Source: Clostridium sp. CAG:1219 | GTDB lineage: Bacteria > Bacillota > Clostridia > TANB77 > CAG-465 | Assembly (NCBI GenBank): GCA_000433335.1 | Contig: HF996722.1 | Location: 1-6,202 of the forward strand | Direction of reading: 5' to 3' | Length of the DNA: 6,202 nucleotides | Part shown: positions 1 to 3,225 of the stretch, in pieces | Position numbering within the stretch: position 1 is the first letter of the stretch | Layout of the letters: each line of letters opens with the position of its first letter | The notes under the pieces: model-generated | Told to the model about the DNA's origin: nothing | The model's input: only the letters and a program-made list of their open reading frames with translations | The model's database searches: none | Translations under genes and position numbers: made by a program

Positions 1-752
1 AAAATTTAAATTCAAATTATAAAATAGAAAACGTATCTATTACTAGTGCAAATCCCGAAGTTCTAAATACGTTTAATAACTTAAGCGTGAGAGAATGCAT
101 TAAAAAGTCTATAATATTTTCTTTCATAAGTACATTAGCTTATGTAATTTTAGCCATTTTTATAGAAACATTTTTTGGAATTATGGTAGATAAAAAGACG
201 ATTGAAGATATATTAGAAAAGAAAGTAATATTTGAAATATCAGACTTTAATTTAAAATCTATTAAGAGTAAAAAAATGTATAAAGAAGAACAGTTTAAAA
301 AACTAAAAAGCAGAATAGACTTTAAATATTTAAGAGAAAATAAAAATGCTATTTTATTTACGAGTACAACATCTAAAAGTGGAATAACTTATGTTGTAGA
401 AAATTTATATGAATCATTAAAGGAAAGTTTAAAAGTAAAAGTTGTAAAATTTGACGAAAAATGTAATATTGAAAAGATACTAGATGAAGGAAAGAAGAAT
501 GGAGAGTTACTATTAATAGACTCTAAATTTTTATTAGCATCTTCGAATATTGAGGGGATATTAGGAAACATTGATAATTTAATACTTGTTGAAGAATATT
601 CTAAAATAAACGTAAGAAAGCTCGAAGAGGCAAGGGAAGTATTGGAGTTTTATAATATTAAAAATGCTAGTGTAGTAATAAATAAAAAGAATGAGATAGA
701 TGAAATAATTAGGTATAGGGAATTCAGAAAAGAAAGTAAGACAAAAAAGTAA
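1..752 (+). CDS. Wzz/YveK-type membrane protein fused to a degenerate BY-kinase domain (5' partial)
   Basis: This is the C-terminal part of a polysaccharide co-polymerase/tyrosine-kinase-like protein that probably controls capsule or exopolysaccharide chain export. The frame is open to the left edge from base 3. The GTG at 87 is therefore unlikely to be the start: 28 upstream codons read on without a stop and resemble the segment that precedes the second Wzz helix. Counting from that GTG, residues about 8-30 form a membrane helix. Residues 31-55 match the family's post-helix linker (usual pattern: IKTEEDVEK..GLPVLG.IP). Residues 65-205 align without gaps to BY-kinase blocks. The P-loop is degenerate: the expected GEGKST reads SGIT with Ile100 in place of the lysine. 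The first Walker A' Asp is Lys121, while Asp123 is kept. Walker B keeps LLLID (Asp145), but the following TPP reads SKF. No C-terminal tyrosine cluster is present. It is probably catalytically dead. The next gene follows after 16 bases, in the same operon. Confidence 0.82.
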   Translation, partial: NLNSNYKIENVSITSANPEVLNTFNNLSVRECIKKSIIFSFISTLAYVILAIFIETFFGIMVDKKTIEDILEKKVIFEISDFNLKSIKSKKMYKEEQFKKLKSRIDFKYLRENKNAILFTSTTSKSGITYVVENLYESLKESLKVKVVKFDEKCNIEKILDEGKKNGELLLIDSKFLLASSNIEGILGNIDNLILVEEYSKINVRKLEEAREVLEFYNIKNASVVINKKNEIDEIIRYREFRKESKTKK

Positions 753-759
753 GAAAACT

Positions 760-765
760 GGGAGG
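760..765 (+). promoter_or_regulatory. Ribosome binding site of the LCP gene; start codon ambiguous
   Basis: GGGAGG is a strong Shine-Dalgarno sequence. It lies only 3 bases before the ATG at 769 and 12 bases before a second in-frame ATG at 778. Neither distance is the usual 5-9 bases, so the sequence does not settle the start. The choice adds or removes only three residues. Confidence 0.7.
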
Positions 766-768
766 TAT

Positions 769-2238
769 ATGAAAATTATGAGTGAAAGAGCTGGAAGTAG
801 AAGAGAAAAGAAAAAGAGAAATGTATTTTTTATAATAGCGTGTTCAATATATTTGTTAATTAGTGTTGTCTTTTTAGGATATGTAATTTCTATAAATATG
901 TTGCCAACATCCTATATTGTTGCGATAATAATTGCAGATATTATAGTTACAGGACTTATTTCTCTTGGAATCTTAAAAAGAAATAAAGGATATGCACTTA
1001 ACATAGTATTTACGGTTCTTGCTGTAGTAATTATAGGAGTATATGCTTTTGCATATAACTACATAAACGCCACAATGAATTTTATTGGAACAATGGCCGA
1101 AAAAGTTGAAGAAACTGAGGAATATTATGTTATAACTTTAAATAATAGTAAGTTTAGTAAAATAGAAGAAGCTGATGGAAAAAATATGCATATATTCTCA
1201 GCAGATGAAGACTATTCTGATATAAAGGCTGATATAGAAACTAAAGCGAAAGTTACTTATAAAAATGATGAAAGTCTTGTAAAGCTTGCAGAAGATATTT
1301 TATCTGGCAAAAGTTATTTTGCACTTGTTAGTGCATCACAATATTCTATGATTAAAGATGACAACAAAGATTTTGAGAGTAAAACAAAAATAATATATAC
1401 TATTAATCATAAAATATCTAAAAAAGAAGAAAATATAATAGATGAAAATAGCAATAAAACTACATCAAATGGAGTATTTAACGTTTATATAAGCGGTATT
1501 GATACTTCAGGGAACATAAGTAATGTTTCAAGGAGTGATTCAAATACCCTAGTTACAGTAAATACAAACACTCATGAAGTATTACTTACATCTATTCCAA
1601 GAGACTATTATGTAACTTTGCATAGTAAAGGCGCAAAAGATAAGTTAACACACTCTGGAATATACGGAATATCTGAGACAGTAAGTACAATTGAAGATCT
1701 TCTTGATACAGAAATAAATTATTATGTTAGGGTTAACTTTACAACAGTAATAAAACTTGTTGATACACTTGGAGGAATAGATGTAGAGTCAGATTATACA
1801 TTTACATCTAGTGATGGCCCATCATTTGTTAAAGGAATGAATCATATGAATGGTAAACAGGCACTTGCATTTAGTAGAGAAAGACATTCATTTGTAACAG
1901 GAGACAATCAAAGAATTAAAAATCAGCAAAAAGTAATAGAAGCTATAATAAATAAAGTGTTAAATAGCACAACGTTAATGACAAAATATACAAGTATTTT
2001 AAGTTCTCTTTCTGGAAGTTTCCAAACTAATATAAGTCAAGATGATATAAGTGTCCTAGTAAAAAAACAATTACAAGATATGCCATCATGGAAAATATCT
2101 ATGAATAGTTTAAGTGGAAGCGGTGCTAGCATGGCAACATATTCTGCTGGAAGTCAGCTTTTGTATGTAATGGTACCAAATCAAGTTAGCGTTACAGAGG
2201 CAAAAGATAAAATAAATAAAGTTTTGGGAGAAAATTAA
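769..2238 (+). CDS. LytR-CpsA-Psr (LCP) family glycopolymer transferase, Cps2A type
   Basis: LCP enzymes transfer undecaprenyl-linked polysaccharides (capsule, teichoic acids) onto peptidoglycan on the outer membrane face. The 489-residue product has a basic cytoplasmic start, three membrane helices (about 19-43, 48-69, 76-98), an accessory domain (about 100-235) and the LCP domain (about 237-400). This order matches pneumococcal Cps2A. The family motifs are intact: RSD at 255-257, IPRD with Arg278/Asp279, KLTHSGIYG at 292-300, YYVRVNF with Arg321, LGGIDV at 334-339, and SRERHSF (Arg370, Arg372) followed by GDN.R..NQQ (Asp379, Arg382, Gln386). These are the acidic and arginine residues known to bind metal and pyrophosphate, so it should be active. 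It follows a Wzz/kinase-like gene after 16 bases and is the last gene before a terminator, so it is probably the final gene of a capsule or exopolysaccharide operon. The start is 769 or 778. Confidence 0.93.
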   Translation: MKIMSERAGSRREKKKRNVFFIIACSIYLLISVVFLGYVISINMLPTSYIVAIIIADIIVTGLISLGILKRNKGYALNIVFTVLAVVIIGVYAFAYNYINATMNFIGTMAEKVEETEEYYVITLNNSKFSKIEEADGKNMHIFSADEDYSDIKADIETKAKVTYKNDESLVKLAEDILSGKSYFALVSASQYSMIKDDNKDFESKTKIIYTINHKISKKEENIIDENSNKTTSNGVFNVYISGIDTSGNISNVSRSDSNTLVTVNTNTHEVLLTSIPRDYYVTLHSKGAKDKLTHSGIYGISETVSTIEDLLDTEINYYVRVNFTTVIKLVDTLGGIDVESDYTFTSSDGPSFVKGMNHMNGKQALAFSRERHSFVTGDNQRIKNQQKVIEAIINKVLNSTTLMTKYTSILSSLSGSFQTNISQDDISVLVKKQLQDMPSWKISMNSLSGSGASMATYSAGSQLLYVMVPNQVSVTEAKDKINKVLGEN

Positions 2239-2241
2239 TTG

Positions 2242-2279
2242 AAAAAATCCAAGATGACTAAAAATCATTTTGGATTTTT
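2242..2279 (+). terminator. Rho-independent terminator after the LCP gene
   Basis: AATCCAAGATGA (2246-2257) pairs with TCATTTTGGATT (2265-2276) to give a 12-bp stem with one G-U pair and a 7-base loop. Flanking A and T runs extend the stem and supply the U tract. It begins a few bases after the stop codon and ends the polysaccharide operon. The flanking A-run means it could also act on the opposite strand. Confidence 0.85.
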
Positions 2280-2292
2280 ATATTGAGTTATA

Positions 2293-2319
2293 TTTACAAA
2301 AAAGCGTTGTTGTGATAAA
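2293..2319 (+). promoter_or_regulatory. Weak candidate promoter of the RusA gene
   Basis: TTTACA (2293-2298) resembles a -35 box. TGTGATAAA (2311-2319) resembles an extended -10 (TGn plus GATAAA). The 15-base spacing is short and the -10 matches only 4 of 6, so this is tentative. Some promoter is expected here, because a terminator lies just upstream. Confidence 0.3.
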
Positions 2320-2340
2320 TTTTATTTAGAAGGTGAAAAT

Positions 2341-2751
2341 ATGAAATATGAATTTGAAGTCCCAGGAAAGATATTTGGAAAAGCAAGACCAAGACTTAAT
2401 TCTTATACGGGAGTTGTATATACTCCAACAAAAACGAAAGATTATGAAGAGCTTATTAAACAATATTTTTTGATAAAAAATCCTGGGGCACGAACACTAG
2501 AGTCAAGGGTGAGTGTAGAGATTAAGGCTTATTTTAAAATTCCAAGTTCTGCAAATAAAAGCGAAAAAGAGGAAATGCTAGAAAATAAAATAAGCCCAGT
2601 AAAAAAACCAGATATAGATAATGTTGTTAAAATAGTTTTGGATGCTCTAAACAAATTTGTTATATTAGATGATATTCAAGTGACAAAACTTACAGTAGAA
2701 AAAGAATATGCAAGAGAAGAAAAATTGTTGATAAAAATAGAAGAATATTAA
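2341..2751 (+). CDS. rusA: RusA-family Holliday junction resolvase
   Basis: RusA is a small dimeric endonuclease that cuts Holliday junctions. It is typically encoded by prophages, and RusA-like genes also occur scattered in Bacillota chromosomes. The 136-residue product is the usual length. The N-terminal strand (VPGKIFGKARPR, residues 7-18), YTPTKTKDY (27-35) and a middle PSSANKS loop fit the family. The active-site block KKPDIDNVVKIVLDALN (88-104) carries Asp91, Asp93 and Lys97, which correspond to the E. coli catalytic Asp-x-Asp and lysine. The later LDDIQVTKL block supplies the third acidic residue (Asp110 or Asp111). All key residues are present, so it should be active. The start is supported by AGAAGGTG (2328-2335), about 7 bases before the ATG. 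It is bounded by a terminator upstream and appears to stand alone or share a transcript with the remnant that follows. No phage gene is visible beside it. Confidence 0.92.
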   Translation: MKYEFEVPGKIFGKARPRLNSYTGVVYTPTKTKDYEELIKQYFLIKNPGARTLESRVSVEIKAYFKIPSSANKSEKEEMLENKISPVKKPDIDNVVKIVLDALNKFVILDDIQVTKLTVEKEYAREEKLLIKIEEY

Positions 2752-2797
2752 ATTATAATAAATTAAGATAATATTTAATTATTTGTAAAATTACTAA

Positions 2798-3039
2798 TAC
2801 CAAAAAACTAAAAAATATATTTTTTTGTATTTTAAATACAAAAACTTAGAAAAAGATATATACAAGTATGCGAAACATTAAAAGATAATGAAAATAAGAT
2901 ATTAAAAAGGGAATTAAATTCGCTACAGAAAATTAATGATAATTATGAAAAAACAATATTAACAATGGATAAAATACCAATGTCAAACGAAGAGGGGATA
3001 ATAGTAAGAAATGTTTTAAGTTGGCTAATAGATAAATAG
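2798..3039 (+). pseudogene. Frameshifted, start-less remnant of a small helical (coiled-coil-like) protein
   Basis: One frame is open from 2836 to the TAG at 3037-3039. It encodes a charged helical stretch (ETLKDNENKILKRELNSLQK) and a hydrophobic end (VLSWLIDK). It has no ATG, GTG or TTG until an internal ATG at 2965 that lacks a ribosome binding site. Another frame, open from 2798, reads KNLEKDIYKYAKH and stops at 2879-2881. Restoring one A in the GAAAC run near 2873-2875 would join both into one continuous heptad-like helix of about 80 residues. The upstream part could start at the TTG at 2825, but no Shine-Dalgarno precedes it. A strong terminator sits 6 bases after the stop, as for a real gene end. 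I do not recognise the family. It could be a decayed phage or regulatory gene. A sequencing error or chance open frame is also possible. Confidence 0.45.
2810..2844. repeat. Two overlapping AT-rich palindromes
   Basis: Bases 2810-2825 form a perfect 16-bp palindrome (six A, TATA, six T). Bases 2822-2844 form a second inverted repeat with perfect 11-bp arms, TTTTTGTATTT and AAATACAAAAA, around a single T at 2833. The T run is shared, so the two hairpins would be mutually exclusive. The second could be a repressor-type operator or part of a weak terminator after the RusA gene. With this base composition, chance cannot be excluded. Confidence 0.5.
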
Positions 3040-3044
3040 TGCTA

Positions 3045-3080
3045 ACCAGGTAAGTATTTAAACTTACTTGGTATTTTTTT
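3045..3080 (+). terminator. Strong Rho-independent terminator
   Basis: ACCAGGTAAGT (3045-3055) pairs with ACTTACTTGGT (3062-3072) to give an 11-bp stem with one G-U pair and a 6-base ATTTAA loop. It is followed by A and seven Ts (3074-3080). It closes the transcript that contains the RusA gene and the remnant, and it isolates the next promoter from read-through. Confidence 0.92.
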
Positions 3081-3082
3081 GT

Positions 3083-3098
3083 TGGAATTTAAATTCCA
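3083..3098. repeat. Perfect 16-bp palindrome, possible operator
   Basis: TGGAATTTAAATTCCA is a perfect palindrome without a loop. It lies just after the terminator T tract and about 70 bases before the -35 box of the large surface-protein gene. It is better suited to a dimeric DNA-binding protein than to an RNA hairpin, but its distance from the promoter leaves its role open. Confidence 0.45.
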
Positions 3099-3168
3099 CA
3101 CTAAAGAATAGATGTAATTAAACTTTAAAAAATATATAAAAAATTGCAGAAAAAAAGCCCTAAAAAAC

Positions 3169-3197
3169 TTGAAAAAATATTCTATTTAATATACAAT
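3169..3197 (+). promoter_or_regulatory. Sigma-A-type promoter of the large surface-protein gene
   Basis: TTGAAA (3169-3174) and TACAAT (3192-3197) are each one base from consensus and exactly 17 bases apart. A-tracts in 3123-3168 (runs such as TTAAAAAATATATAAAAAA) could act as an UP element. Transcription would start near 3204, leaving a leader of about 22 bases, too short for a riboswitch. Confidence 0.8.
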
Positions 3198-3225
3198 AAA
3201 AACGAATATATTATGAGGTATTTAT

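Noticed and set aside
389..571. Open frame on the minus strand inside the Wzz/kinase-like gene
   Set aside because: Its Ser/Phe/Asn-rich translation is the mirror of AT-rich coding sequence, it has no ribosome binding site, and the plus-strand gene is well supported here.
2965..3039. A 24-residue peptide starting at the internal ATG 2965
   Set aside because: No ribosome binding site, and the same frame continues upstream with similar charged helical sequence, so this is more likely the tail of a broken gene than a separate small protein.
3099..3168. Possible riboswitch, small RNA or CRISPR repeat between the terminator and the surface-protein gene
   Set aside because: The sequence is upstream of the promoter, is simple A-rich DNA without paired stems, and has no regularly spaced repeats.
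2752..3225. Insertion sequence or phage attachment site in the gene-poor stretch
   Set aside because: No transposase or integrase fragment, tRNA end, or flanking direct repeat pair was found; the inverted repeats present are local palindromes or terminator stems.
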